Assembly (NCBI GenBank): GCA_023052935.1
Contig: CM041294.1
Coordinates: 87,218,616-87,282,615, forward strand
Source of the DNA: Piezodorus guildinii
Lineage: Eukaryota > Arthropoda > Insecta > Hemiptera > Pentatomidae
Direction: 5' to 3'
DNA length: 64,000 bases
This document shows, piece after piece, positions 33,456 through 45,538 of the stretch (positions are counted from its first letter, which is position 1; each line of letters begins with the position of its first letter). A program made the position numbers and the translations under genes. A model generated the notes under the pieces. It was given only the letters and a program-made list of their open reading frames with translations, had not been told where the DNA came from and ran no database searches.

Positions 33456-34297
33456 TCAATTTTTCAAGGCCTCTCGAACCATCTTATTTTTTTGTATAAT
33501 TTAGAGACTTCTTACGCATTAATGACATACTACTCCAATATTTACTAATCCTCCTTCAGTGAAAGTAAATCTAGACTTTCCATTAATCCCTTAAACTGAC
33601 TAAAGTTCCTTGAGGGAATCCTTGGGGCCGGGTAATGGGGGAGGATCACGCACACTATTTTTAGTGAGCGGCTCCAGTTCGTGGTCCCGGCAGGATTTTA
33701 TTTAATGACGCTCCCTCTATCTCCCTCCTAAGATCTAGGCTTGAATATATTAGCGGGAATAAATCACTTCTCGGTAGCTCCTTAGAGGTCTATTAACAGC
33801 ATTTTATCACTTCAATAGCTAGATTTTAATTAATTAGTGGATTTCAGATGACGATTCGCGTTACTCCAGGCTTGCGCATGCGCAGCGGTCTGTGTAAACA
33901 TGTCCACTCGGGATAGGATATCGATATACATTTCCGTTAATTTAATCAATATTGGACTGATATCGGCACAATAAATAAAAATATTTATCATATCTTTATT
34001 TAACTTTTAATTCAATTAAAATCAGTTGCAAATGAAATGAGTGAAGACATGGTAGATGAACTATGTCTTACGACGTTCTTCTCACTGTATATAAAGTTAA
34101 TATAATGAATATCTTAATTCTCTTGAAACTAAATTATCGATATTTGTGAATATTGTTACATCATCACTTTGCATGATAATATTTATTTATTTATCAATAT
34201 TTAAACATACGAAGCAAAATCATAATGATCTTATTGTCAATAATTGTAGTTAAAAGAATATCTTGATCATATTAGCATAGTCATATGGCATTTCAAA
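33456..34297. other. No gene; one GCGCATGCGC palindrome
   Basis: Mostly AT-rich with a moderately GC-rich island at 33600-33920. The island contains the palindrome TGCGCATGCGCA at 33873-33884. No ORF or RNA gene is recognised. Confidence 0.45.
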
Positions 34298-34870
34298 TTT
34301 TTTAAAGTTTATTTATAGTAATTTACAACTGTATTAAAGAACACAATAAGTAAATATGAGGAATGAAAAAAAAATTCATGAAAATATCTTGAGAAAGAAC
34401 TACCCAGTAGTAGCACTTCACTAAATATTTTAAAGCAGTAGGTTCCAAGACCACCTTCTTTTCAGTCGTCTTGGAGGGTTTTCGGGGATATCTAAGGAAG
34501 ATAAATTATGGACAAGTGGAATTGTATGGGCAGGGAGTTTAGAATGAAAAGAGGAGTATCTATCACGGGCTAGGTCTGCAACAAATGGGATATTTAGGTC
34601 ATTATGGAGGAGTTGATGTGTAACAAAATAAGGGCCATTCAGGATTTTGCGAAGGATTTTGGATTGCAAGGACTGGGATGCGGAAGGAATTAGATGGTTT
34701 CTTAAAGCCCCAAAGCTCGATTCCATATGTCCAAATAGGTCTGATAATTGTGATGTAAATGATTCTTTTGGAAGTTTTGAACGTTTGTATAGAAATTGTT
34801 GTATTAATCGGTATCTTCGAGCAGTTTCTTGTCGTTTTAGTCTTGTGTGAGGATTCCAAGTAAGGCGCTT
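34298..34870 (-). pseudogene. Jockey 5'-truncated copy with TSD
   Basis: Flanked by CATTTCAAA at 34289-34297 and 34871-34879. The minus strand reads KRLTWNPHTRLKRQETARR at the 5' break, then LQSKILRKILNGPYFVTHQ and ends PRRLKRRWSWN, with a frameshift near 34700. The 3' UTR 'aatttacaactgtatta' follows. It closely resembles the 126-bp tail at 8208-8333. Confidence 0.8.
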
Positions 34871-34879
34871 CATTTCAAA

Positions 34880-36206
34880 ATTATATTAATTTCAATAATA
34901 TAGCTTTCAATTAAGCACAATGTATATTTTATTATTAATTAGAACATGTGCTATTTATGTTTTCTTAGAAGAGAAACTGAGGTTATCTCTGTGTTGCACT
35001 TTTCTCAGTGATATACACCTACATACATTCCAAAATATGTCCCAAATAATGATTACCTTTGAACTAATATAGCTCAGTTTAGGGGGTTATGAATTTGCAT
35101 TTTAACCTCATGTAAATGAACGTAAGAAAAGTCGGTTGTAAAAAAAAGAAAAAAATATCCAATGTCTTTCATAGTAGCAAACTGTCTCTTTTCTCTCCAA
35201 GAAAAGCCAGCTCAGGGGGGGAGGTGTAATTTCCAACTGGTAACTTATTGTATTATTGTATATTGACTGTTATAGAATAACGTGTAATTTAATTAATCTT
35301 TACAGATTAATAAAATCAGTTTAAAAGAAACTTAAATATATTATAAATATCTTCATTTTCATTACATTAAATATAAAAAATAAAGGGGGAAATCCCATCC
35401 TTTAAGTCAAAAATCCTGTTGTCTTTGCAAATTCCGATTCAAAGGAGGAAATGAAATAATATAAAATTAAGTGTAAGCGATACAGGGATAAGAAGAAAAT
35501 TATGCAATAGCCTAACCTACAAATTCACAATAACGGTTGAGGAGAAAAACAAAATTAAGCGTCTATAGGGAAAAAAACGGCGGCATAGATATAATAAAAA
35601 ATAATAATAAAAAAAAAAAAAAAACATCAATTTTAATTGTTCACTAGAAGCTACAGTTTAGCAGCTATATTTGTTTGAATGAAAACAGTTACATTTTCAA
35701 ACCTTATTTTCTGTCAACTTTGTTCATTTCAATTAATTTTTTTTTAAGTCTCGGAGAAGTAATTGTTAACTGTGAGACACCTAATTTTTATTTTCCTCTA
35801 GGTGACATTTCATTTCATGTTCTCCTATCTTATATAATTCCAAAAATATTTGCGTAATATATACATGATATGTATATTATTATAAATGTAGATGTTCTCC
35901 CTCAGAAAGACTTTCTCTCATTCTCTCCAACTCCCTTGAGTTGCTCCGTTAGCTATGAGTTATGTCCGTAGCTCTCCAAGGTTTCTAGAATAGCCTTCAT
36001 CCTAACACAGAAAGATACCACATTCATTACTATTCATCTAGCAACAGTCAGTGTCAAAAGTATTCGGAATTGTATTTTGTTTTTTCACTTAATAACATTT
36101 TTTCAAAACTAGAACTTTATATAATTCTTGATGACTACCGAAAAAATAAATATATAGAAATAATGGAAACATTTAACGAACAAAATAATTTAATATTTAT
36201 AACAGA
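34880..36206. other. No gene recognised
   Basis: AT-rich stretch with simple A and AAT runs (35596-35625) and no supported feature. A 60-codon ORF at 35675-35857 has no distinctive content. Confidence 0.4.
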
Positions 36207-37215
36207 AAAATCTGGTGAGCGAAACACATGACTTTCACTTAAATCTGTTGTTAAAATCAATTTAGGAATTTTTAAATACATTTAAAGATTTTTTTTTTTT
36301 TTTTTTATAACTTTATTTCTTTATCCACACCTGTTTATACATACATATAACAATCAGTGGATTGTCTGTCAGAAGACATTTAAAGATAAAAATAAATTGT
36401 TAAAGAATCAATTAAATTGAATTTCTATAGAAACATGTGTTCTATTAAATAATCTATATTATTTTTATTTACAACAATCAATTAGTAATTATTATTTTTA
36501 TTTTTGTATTACATTATTTTTTATTTATCGGCTTTTCATCACACTCCATTAACTTTTACAATTCCGTGTGTTAGATAATATTTTTTCTAAAATCTGTAGC
36601 TATCCAACGGTATCTTATACATCAATATTGCAATTCTTGTGTTCCAAAACACAATAAATTGCATATAAAAATATTTTTGCACTTTTCTACTTTATTTGTG
36701 TATCAAATGTTTGCATAGTTTGCTAATATTTATAAACGCTAACAAGATGATGTGCCTAATTTTTTGAAATCTACAAAATTAAAGGTAATAAAAAAGGAAT
36801 TTAAAATATCGGCATTTGAACTCTGTCAGACTATTTCAATCAGAATGAAGCCTACATCATATTAAAGTCCATTAAATTTTACATCTATATAGCGAGTTTA
36901 ATCGAAATCTTTTAAGCTGTTTTTGGGAAAATCGTAAGAAGGTCCAAAATGCATGATATAAAGTGGTTCTTATGGTTAGCTGAAATTGATGAAAAAGTTG
37001 CTGTAACATTTCAGGCTAATAGTTCATTGTGTTAAGTATGAAATTTCAATTTCGTAAGAATTTTAGTTTTTGCTCTAGACCAACACACTCTGACCTTTTT
37101 GCGGTACTTGCTCATTTGGACTCAGAATACCCTAAAACGTGTGTTTCCGGTGAAAACTCGAATTGAAAATTTTCAAGATCGCAACACTTTCCCTTAATAG
37201 GTATATAAAAGTGAA
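36207..37215 (+). repeat. Family M repeat with an 86-bp insertion
   Basis: Begins 'atctggtgagcgaaacac' and 'atgactttcactta', and ends around 'taggtatataaaagtgaaaa'. It retains most family blocks. It is interrupted at 36290-36375 by a tiny poly-A-tailed insertion. Confidence 0.6.
36290..36375 (-). mobile_element. 86-bp poly-A retro-insertion
   Basis: The insert consists of a T run (the A tail on the minus strand) plus about 65 bp of unique sequence. Perfect 12-bp direct repeats ACATTTAAAGAT flank it at 36278-36289 and 36376-36387. This is the signature of a LINE-mediated, severely 5'-truncated insertion. The source element is not identified. Confidence 0.75.
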
Positions 37216-37319
37216 AATAAAAAAACCAACAATATCCAAATCAGATATTTAGATACGTTAATTATTATTGATAAGGAAAATAACCACTAAATGAACAAAA
37301 AAAAAGGTAATAGCATATA

Positions 37320-37473
37320 TATAGCATTTCCAAGTCAATTGTAACCTTTTCCAAGTCAAATGTAACCCTTTCCATTTCAAATGTCACCTTTTCCATTTCA
37401 AATGTTACCTTTTCCAAGTCAAATGTCACCTTTTCCATTTCAAATGTTACCTTTTCCAAGTCAAATGTCACCT
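37320..37473 (+). repeat. 21-bp subterminal tandem repeats, left arm
   Basis: About seven units alternating 'ttttccaagtcaaatgt' and 'ttttccatttcaaatgt' types. The right arm (39588-39780) carries about nine inverted units, so repeat number differs between the arms. Confidence 0.85.
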
Positions 37474-37804
37474 TTTTCTTCACTTCTAGCCTTAAATATT
37501 CCGTTTTATTTATTTATTTATTGAAAAATAACTAGTTTAATTAAAATTATGACTTTTTTTAATAATTTTGGCATATCATATCACTGTTTTTTTTGTTGTT
37601 TTTAGACATTTGATATCAAGTTCCGTTTTTTACGAACTAATATTTAAAAAAATATTTAGTTTTAAAATAGTTGTTGATTTTGAGTTTTTAGAGGGGAGGG
37701 ATAGTTTTTTTGGAATAATTAATGTGTTTTCGGGTATAATAATTACGTTTTTCGAGATGTATTTTTTATCGCTCGCGTGCATATTAACTCGCATTTACTT
37801 TTAA

Positions 37805-38100
37805 TGTTTTTTATTGATATAGGGATGAATTATTGTGCATTCGGGTGGTTACGATTACGTTTTTTGAGATGTATTTTTTATCGCTCATGCGTATTTCAAC
37901 TCGCATTATCTTTTAGTGTTTTTTATTGATATAGGGATCAATTATTGTGCATTCGGGTAGTTATGATTACGTTGTTTGAGCTCTATCTTTTATCGTTCAT
38001 CCGTATTTCAACTTGCATTTACTTTTTATGTTTTTTATTGATATAGGGATTAATTATTGTGCTTTCGGGTGGTTATGATTAAGTTTTTGATTGATATTGG
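37805..38100 (+). repeat. 112-bp tandem repeats, left arm of foldback
   Basis: The marker 'ttattgatatagggat' occurs at 37811, 37923 and 38035 (period 112 bp), followed by a truncated unit near 38090. Units include 'tttttatcgctcatgcgtat'. Confidence 0.85.
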
Positions 38101-38749
38101 GATTGATTATTTTGTTTTTAGTTCTCATTATATCGTTGCTGGAATATACATCATTTAGCTTTATTTATTTATTTATTTATTTTTATTTTATTATTTTCAT
38201 TATTATTTTTTTATAAAAGGATTAGTTATATTTCCTTTTCTATCGTCCTTAGTAAGTTTTTTTAACTAAATATTTTATAATGGACCCACTTCCTCACTTG
38301 TTCTTACAATTATTTGATAATTTAATTGAGGAATCGTTTATTCTATATTCGGGTGTTCTTGTAACATTATTTGAACCTTATTTGTTATCGGTTTTACTCA
38401 TTTCAATTTACTGTTCCTATTTCATAAATATTTGATAGAGGGATCGTTTATTGTGTTTTGGGGAATACTAATAGAGTTTATGATATTTTATTATAGCTAG
38501 TGCACATTTTAACTTAAATAAAAAGTGATCTAGAACAATGCGCAATCGCGATGTAACATCCAGTTAAAAAACGTAATGAGAACGTGCAAAAACACAATAA
38601 ATAATTTTTTCTTCAAATTATAACATAATATCTACGGTATATAGAAATTCTCAAGCGCATACAATTTTCAAAACACGTAATCAAAATCCCCTAAAACAAA
38701 AACAAAGAAAGACCACTCTATCAAAATATAAAATGATATTAGCACGATA

Positions 38750-39360
38750 AAAGATGGAGCTCAAAAAACGTAATCATAACCACCCGAAAGCACAATAATT
38801 AATCCCTATATCAATAAAAAACATTAAAAGTAAGTGCGAGTTGAAATACGCATGAGCGATAAAAGATGGAGCTCAAAAAACGTAATCAAAACCACCCGGA
38901 TGCACAATAATTCATCCCTATATCAATAAAAAACATTAACAGTAAATGCAAGTTGAAATACGCATGAGTGATAAAAAATGCAGCTCGAAAAACGTAATTA
39001 TAATACCCGAAAACACATTAATTAATCCCTATATCAATAAAAAACATTAAAAGTAAACGCGAGTTAATATGCACGCGAGTAATAAAAAATACAGCTCGAA
39101 AAACGTAATCATAACCACCCGAAAGCACAATAATTAATTCCTATTTCAATAAAAAACATTAACAGTAAATGCGAGTTGAAATACGCATGAGCGATAAAAA
39201 ATACATCTCGAAAAACGTAATTATAATACCCTAAAACACATTAATTAATCCCTATATCAATAAAAAACATTAAAAGTAACTGCGAGTTAATATGCACGCG
39301 AGCGATAAAAAATACATCTCGAAAAACGTAATTATAATACCCGAAAACACATTAATTATT
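38750..39360 (-). repeat. 112-bp tandem repeats, right arm of foldback
   Basis: The inverse marker recurs near 38809, 38921, 39032, 39144 and 39255 (spacing 111-112 bp), five units against about three on the left. Unequal exchange is a likely cause. Confidence 0.85.
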
Positions 39361-39934
39361 CCCAAAAACTATCCCTCCCCTCTAAAAACTCAAAATCAAC
39401 AACTATTTTAAAACTAAATATTTTTTTAAATATTAGTTCGTAACTTGATATCAAATGTCTAAAAACAACAAAAAAAACAGTGATATGATATGCCAAAATT
39501 ATGAAAAAAGTCATAATTTTAATTAAACTAGTTATTTTTCAATAAATAAATAAATAAAACGGAATATTTAAGGCTAGAAGTGAAGAAAAAGGTGACATTT
39601 GACTTGGAAAAGGTAACATTTGAAATGGAAAAGGTGACATTTGACTTGGAAAAGGTAACATTTGAAATGGAAAAGGTGACATTTGAAATGGAAAGGGTTA
39701 CATTTGACTTGGAAAAGGTTACATTTGACTTGGAAAAAGTTACATTTGACTCGGAAAAGGTTACAATTGACTTGGAAATGCTATACATTACTGAACTTTT
39801 TATCTGCTCACTCTTATTATTAAAAAAAATACTGTAAAAAAACATAATAAATAGTGCCCAAAAATTGATAGACAATATACACATTATAGAAGTAAAAATA
39901 ATTATTTATAACTTATTAAAAGGAAATTTATATC

Positions 39935-40030
39935 CAATAAGATCCAAAACCGGAATATCAAGATTTAAACCTTTCTCAGTACACGTCACCTTTTCTATGG
40001 GCATATGATAATGGTGAATTAAATGAAACA
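39935..40030 (-). pseudogene. RTE-like reverse transcriptase scrap
   Basis: The minus strand matches the palm segment around 7420-7500 (the EKVTCTEKGL stretch preceding the YADD box). Only about 95 bp remain. Confidence 0.5.
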
Positions 40031-40429
40031 GTTTAAAATAATAATTATATAACATAATAAAAAATGTGACGACTGTATAATTGTAAATAATTTAGAAACT
40101 ATTTAACTACTACTTTTGCACTGAAATAGAAAAACTGGCAACTTTGTGCAATCAGCCTCTATTCAGCCTCCTTATTTCGGTGAATGTGTCTTGATTCGCC
40201 ACATGTCAAAAGCACCATGAAGGCTTGGGAACTTTGAAATCAAGAAGCAAAGAAATGTTTTTCTTCTATTGCGGAAAAAAAAAGAGGTATATTTTGTCAT
40301 AAAAAAATAAATATATCAACCTAGTTAATATGTGGAAAATCTGATGCGCGCAACACATGACTTTCACTTACTTTGCTTCATAAAATAAACATAATATTAA
40401 AATAAGGATTGTATTGTTCCGAGATAAAC

Positions 40430-41320
40430 ATATATTTCAGATTAAATAATAAAACTTCGTCGTAAACCTTTCCTGCCCTACATTATCCCCTAATAATATT
40501 CCGCTTGTTCCTGTTGAACGGATCCGCTATCTGGGACTCCTACTTGATAAACGTCTTCATGGGATCCCCACACAAGACTGTAACGACAAGAAACTGCTCA
40601 CCTTTTTCGGTTACTTCAACACTTACTGAACAAACGCTCTAACCTTCCGCTTAACTACAAACGGCTCATTTACATGACCATCACAAGGCCTATCTGCACT
40701 TACGGATGTGAGCTTTGGTACTGTACTAATGTTAAAGGATCTTCCTTGAATAAGAGATAATTTAACTTTTTGTTTATTACTATGAATTATAATTGGAAGG
40801 CTCCACCATTTTGGAACCCTCCATTTTGTTGGCAAGTAAGTGCCAGTTAGAGATAAAATTAGCCTCAAGTCATGAAAAGAGTGCAGTTAAGTTAAAAGTG
40901 AAGTTCTAAGGCAATGACTGTCTACATCATTTTACTGTGTGGGTAGAAGCAGCAGGAAGACTGAGTATGGAGATGGATGGGCCAGGAGCCAGCCACCACA
41001 AGTAAGAGGACTTCAATAATGCAACATTTATAGAATCAGAACAACATTCAAACTGCTTTATATATGTATCATCAAAATGTCATTTTCTTTTGTATTTTTG
41101 TCATGAATCAATTCAATATCAAATATTGTTAATAATAAGCCGTTATTTATTCAAACCCCCTTTAAATACAGTCCACTTATCAGTCATAAATTATCAATGA
41201 TCCACCGGCAATATTCATGGGAAACAAGTTATAATGAATTGCCGGGATCACAAAACAACTAAACCATCAGATTCTTCCCGTATTCAATCCTTCCTTGCAA
41301 AATCCAACACTATACATTCA
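40430..41320 (+). pseudogene. Jockey ORF2 fragment with an unknown 0.53-kb insert
   Basis: 40450-40722 contains the family blocks 'attccgcttgttcctgttga', 'cgctatctgggactcctact' and 'tgagctttggtactgtacta'. The continuation 'ctaaaccatcagattcttcc' appears at 41257. The intervening 40725-41256 has no similarity elsewhere in the window. Frames are broken throughout. Confidence 0.6.
40725..41256. mobile_element. Unclassified insertion in a Jockey fragment
   Basis: Inferred because the Jockey sequence on either side is contiguous in other copies. No terminal repeats or poly-A were recognised; at most a 4-bp CTAA flank is shared. It has no credible ORF. Confidence 0.4.
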
Positions 41321-41639
41321 CTTATATAAGATTAAGTTCATATTTCAAGACACCGGTCTGACGGAAACAGCGGGAAAAATACATAACTTGTTACAACACA
41401 AACATAGACCTATTTGGCGGTAGTCATTTGGACGCAGAAGACCCTAAATCTACTATTACCAATGAAAAATTCAAAAATTTTCAAGATCGCAATACTTTTC
41501 CTTACTATATATGTATTTCATATATAGGTAAGTGAAAATAAAAAAAAGGCCGTGTTGATGGTTTATTTATTCTTGTCCGTTACCGGTTAAGAAGCGCAGT
41601 AAACGCAGCCAGTAGATACCCAAAGCCTGGAGGTCCACT

Positions 41640-41815
41640 TAGTCCAGTACAATAGCCCCTTTGTCTGAGCCCTCTAAGACTTGTATAGCATCCAGCCCCC
41701 GCAGTTTTTGCTGCTTAGCCATATATTTTAGGGCGCGGCAGGCCCATTCAGGAGATGACATACTTCACTGTAGGGTATAATGCGCACCCTTAGCAAGTTA
41801 TTGTTTCACAGGCTT
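41640..41815 (-). pseudogene. Unrecognised minus-strand reading frame
   Basis: A GC-richer stretch reads VKYVISPEWACRALKYMAKQ, then LRGLDAIQVLEGSDKGAIVLD and a stop at about 41639. The composition looks protein-like compared with the flanks, but I do not recognise the family. It may be the C-terminus of a retroelement protein or chance. Confidence 0.25.
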
Positions 41816-41899
41816 ACTTTCATCTAAACTTTGAAGGACTTTGAGGTACCTGATAAAGTGGCAGGGTGAAATAGGGGAAATACCCTCCTCCAAAAGTAA

Positions 41900-42180
41900 T
41901 GTCTGAGAGAAATGGTTTATTTATATCTTTAAATCTACAATCTCCTTCAGTTCAAACCCTCAATTCATCCACTAAAGACGAGATCCCGTTTATCCAACCT
42001 TTATATCCCTCCCTACAGAACAAAAAAATACGAATGCTCCTTTCTATCCCGTTCTACTAGTTTCTGGAAATCCCTCCCATCAAACATTCGTCATGCTTCC
42101 TCCCTCTTTATATTCAAATAACCTCTTTTCCAGCACCTTGTAGCATCCCAAAATGACGCTGCCAGACAATGAAATAATTT
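41900..42180 (+). pseudogene. CR1/Jockey-like LINE C-terminus remnant
   Basis: Similar to the C-terminal part at 15880-16120: 'tctccttcagttcaaacc', then 'caaccttta' and FYPVLLVSGNPSHQTFVM-like decayed frames, and 'tcttttccagcacctt'. Several frame breaks. Confidence 0.5.
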
Positions 42181-42909
42181 TAGTTTGATTGCATTCAATT
42201 TTTTTTTTCACAAATGATTATTTAGGATATTACAACTGTTTTATCTAAAAAAAATCCTTTGGTTCAATCGTTACAGTATTTTTTTTTAAATTGTTTATAT
42301 TTTCACTAGAAGAATTCATTTCTAATCATTGTATTATATTATTTTTATTTATGTTTAATTGTTAATTATTTACTTTCATTGATTGTTGCCCATATATAGA
42401 TCCTTTATTATTTCAAAGCTAATGTTATTTTTAGAATACTAAGTACCAGAATAATGTTACTTTTTTTTTTTTTTTTTTTCGTATTTATTACAATTTGTCA
42501 TTATAGACAATAATAATAGTGCTACAGGATCTCATTTATACAATATTTACAATATAAACAAAAAGAAAGTCAAATTACATAAAATAAAATCAAAATAAAT
42601 AAACGTTTACAATAACAAAATTTATAGACAAAATAAATACAAATAATTGAAGTTGTTAACAAATAAATAAACAAAACATGTCACATTCATACCTATGTAC
42701 AATATTTACAATCAGCTCGGGAACCCCGGACGGGGCTTGTCCCCCCACTTGTGGAAGGACAAGCAGAGTCCAAAGGATCCCAGCGCCTCCCTCTCAGCCG
42801 CATCACTGGTGAGAGCCAGCGGAAGCTAAGTGAGGGCGCGAGAGCCACAATCACACCACACATGAGAAGAGAATCTGACCAGTGTCAGAACTCCAGAATA
42901 GATGTTTAC

Positions 42910-45538
42910 AATATGTCTCGGGGCCACTGCCGTTTCCACCTTCTAGGAGGGTTGTATGGATGAGTGGAGCTGGATTGGGATTGTGCTAGAGGATTAGGAT
43001 GATGAATGAGGTTCTGGTGGAATTTGGAAAATTTAGATGGAATCAGGTCTGAAATAAATGGAACATTAAGGTCGTGGTGTAAGGTATAGTTGGAGACATA
43101 ATAAGGAGCATTTACTATTGTTCGGAGGACTTTGGATTGAAAGGATTGAATGCGTTTGATGTTAGAACGTTTAGCTGTCCCCCACAGTTCAAGTCCGTAG
43201 TCCAGATTGGCTTCAGTATTGTCTTGTAAAGTAATAATTTGTTGTCAACTGTAAGCTTAGATTTTTTGTTTAGTAGTCTGTATAACTGTCCGAATCGTCT
43301 GTTGAGTTCTTTTCGTTTAAGTCTTGTATGTGGGTTCCACGTCAATCTTTTGTCTAGTAGTAAGCCAAGATACCGGACTGTGTCTGAGGAAGGAAGTGGT
43401 ATGGAATTGAAATGAACCATTGGACAGGATTTGCGTCGAAGCATTACACCAGTCCTCAATAAGACAAAGGTGTCTTTGCAGGATTAAGGATGCTATTTCA
43501 GGATCGGAATTGGATGATAGGATGGCGGTGTCACTTGCAAATGTTGCCAGAAAGGTGTCAGGATGATTAGGAATATCAGCAGTGTAAAGGATGTAGAGGA
43601 CGGGTCCCAAGACGCTGCCTTGAGGAACACCGGCCTCAATGGGATAAAAGTTAGAAAATTCTACACCACAGCGAACTCGGAGGGAGCGGTTTGAGAGATA
43701 GGATCGGAGAATGAGGTACAGAGACTGGGGTAAATGCATTTTAAGCTTGAAAAGTAATAGGTGTGCCATACCCGATCAAAAGCTTGCGCTATGTCCAGAA
43801 ACGCACCAGAACAATACTCTTTGCATTCAAGGGCTGAGGAAATATGGTCTACAACTCGGAGTCCTTGTTGAACAGTGGAATGATGAGCACGGAAACCAAA
43901 CTGATGGGAAGGAAGATTTTGTGATTCTAATATAGGCAGGATTCGTTTTAGAAGGAGTTTATCAAAGACTTTTGAGAGGATAGGGAGTAGACTAATAGGT
44001 CTGTAGGATGAAGTGTTGCTGGAAGGTTTACCTGGTTTTAGGAAGAGAATGATTGTGGAATGTTTCCATAAGAGAGGAAAATAGGTGGTGCGAAGGATGC
44101 AGTTGTAGATATAGGTAAGGAATATAATAGCTTTCTGTGGAAGTTGACGGAGGATCTGGGGGGTAAGGAGATCATGTCCAGGAGATTTACGGAGGGTCAG
44201 TTTCTGGAGAAGATATTTAACCTCAGAGGGATTAATAGCTTTAGGAGGTAGGGAAAGAGGTATTGGTGACAAAAGGAAGTCTTGTACTGCTGCGGTACAA
44301 TTGCTTTGGGATTCCGGGTGAGGAGTGAATACTTTGGAGAGGTGTGTAGCGAATTCCTCGGCTTTATCTTCACCAGACGCAGCCCAGGAGTCATCACCGC
44401 GCCGGAGAGGATGGGAAACTTGATGGGATTTTAAAATCTTCTTCGTGACATTCCACAGGGAATTATCACTAGCTGACAGAGAGGAGAGGTAGGAATTAAA
44501 GGACTGGGAACGGAAGGTCGCCAACTCCTGCTTCAATTGTCTACAATAGAAGTTATAGGAGCGGCGATCTGTTGGGTGTCGGGCGCGCTGCCATAATGAT
44601 CTGGCACGGCGTTTTGCATGGATTAGGTCTGTAAGGTGTTGAGGCAAATGGTTTTGGTGAGGAGTTATATTGGAGTGCTTAGGAGAGGAGGCAGTCCAGA
44701 CAGCTTGCTGAATGGCGGTGGTGAAGGAGTAGACGGAATCGTCAAGGTCTTCTGGGGTTTTGAGGGTCGCTCTGAGGTTAATATTATCGGTCAGGATTTG
44801 GCGAAATAGGTTCCAGTTGACAGGGCCTCGGATAAATGACGGTGAGATAGGTTTTGGAATTGGAGTGAGAGATACTTTTAGGATCAGTGGACTATGGTCT
44901 GAGGATAGTTCATCAAGTCGAGTTACAGATAAGTTGAGGGAGCCTAATCCGCTGTGAATGAAGAAGTCAAGGATGTCAGGATTACGGTTGGGATCGGTTG
45001 GCCAGTAGGTAGGGGAATCAGGAGGTAGGAGATTGAAATGACGGGAGTTGAGTGCAGACAGCAAATTTCGTCCACGAGAATTCGTGGTTCTCAAACCCCA
45101 CTGTTGATGCTTGGCATTTAAGTCTGCACCCAGAATAAAATGATTTCCTAAGGAATTTAGAAAGGATGCAAATTCGGTGTTGGAAATGGAATGTTTGGGA
45201 GGGCAATATGCTGATGTAAGGGTTACCGGAAAGGAAAAAGTTTTGATTACTATGGCTGTGGTTTGTAGAAAATCATAGGTAGGAAGTGGGAGTAAGTGAT
45301 GAGAGAGGGACTGGTGCACAATGACAGCGGTACCGGCATGGGCTTTGCCGTCTGGGTGGTCCGTACGGTATGTTACGTATTGAGGTATTTTGAAGAACTG
45401 TTTAGTGGTTAGTCTAGTTTCAGTAATAAGTGCTACGTCAACGTTTTTGTCTTGCAATAAAGCTGTAAGTTCGTCAGTATGATTTCTAACACCATTCGCA
45501 TTCCATAGGAGAATGGATAAGGAGTTAGGTGAAGTCAT
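42910..45538 (-). pseudogene. Jockey copy A ORF2 (endonuclease-reverse transcriptase), disrupted
   Basis: Starts at ATG 45538 directly after the ORF1 stop. The first 625 codons are open (45538-43661): endonuclease with LLWNANGVRNHTDELTALL, LITETRLT, ILGADLNAKHQQWG and SSDHSPL, then RT motifs through SYRPISLLPILSK and FLDIAQAFDRVWH. A frameshift follows motif A. In the next frame the motif C box reads FASD instead of FADD, losing one catalytic aspartate. Compared with copy B about 50 bp are deleted near 43444, and there is a further shift in the thumb. The C-terminal RGHCRFH block lies near 42930. Confidence 0.85.

Larger units (their letters stand above)
37320..39785. mobile_element. Foldback-type element with long structured inverted arms (2466 bp)
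   Basis: The termini TATAGCATTTCC (37320) and GGAAATGCTATA (ending 39785) are inverted. Each arm runs through three zones: terminal 21-bp tandem repeats with the core 'aaaggtgacatttga', a unique segment of about 300 bp nearly identical between arms ('tgatatcaagtt' on the left, 'aacttgatatca' on the right), and 112-bp tandem repeats. The spacer of about 500 bp (38160-38690) is AT-rich. No transposase is encoded. Repetitive frames translating to KVTF repeats are artefacts of the 21-bp units. A 4-bp TATA flank is ambiguous as a TSD. The architecture is that of Foldback-like elements. Confidence 0.8.
40340..41545 (+). repeat. Family M repeat split by a Jockey insertion
   Basis: The 5' terminus 'tctgatgcgcgcaacaca' then 'tgactttcactta' lies at 40340-40375, and the 3' terminus 'catatataggtaagtgaaaa' at 41520-41540. 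Between them is a decayed Jockey fragment with a further unrelated insert. That the two ends belong to one copy is inferred from orientation and order. Confidence 0.5.

Noticed and set aside
37265..37483. Repetitive ORF translating to KVTF-type repeats (and its counterpart at 39580-39837)
   Set aside because: It is a by-product of 21-bp tandem repeats in the arms of the foldback element and exists in both arms; there is no sign of selection as a protein.
37811..38100. CRISPR array suggested by regular 112-bp spacing
   Set aside because: The units are contiguous diverged tandem repeats, not short direct repeats with unique spacers, and the context is eukaryotic.
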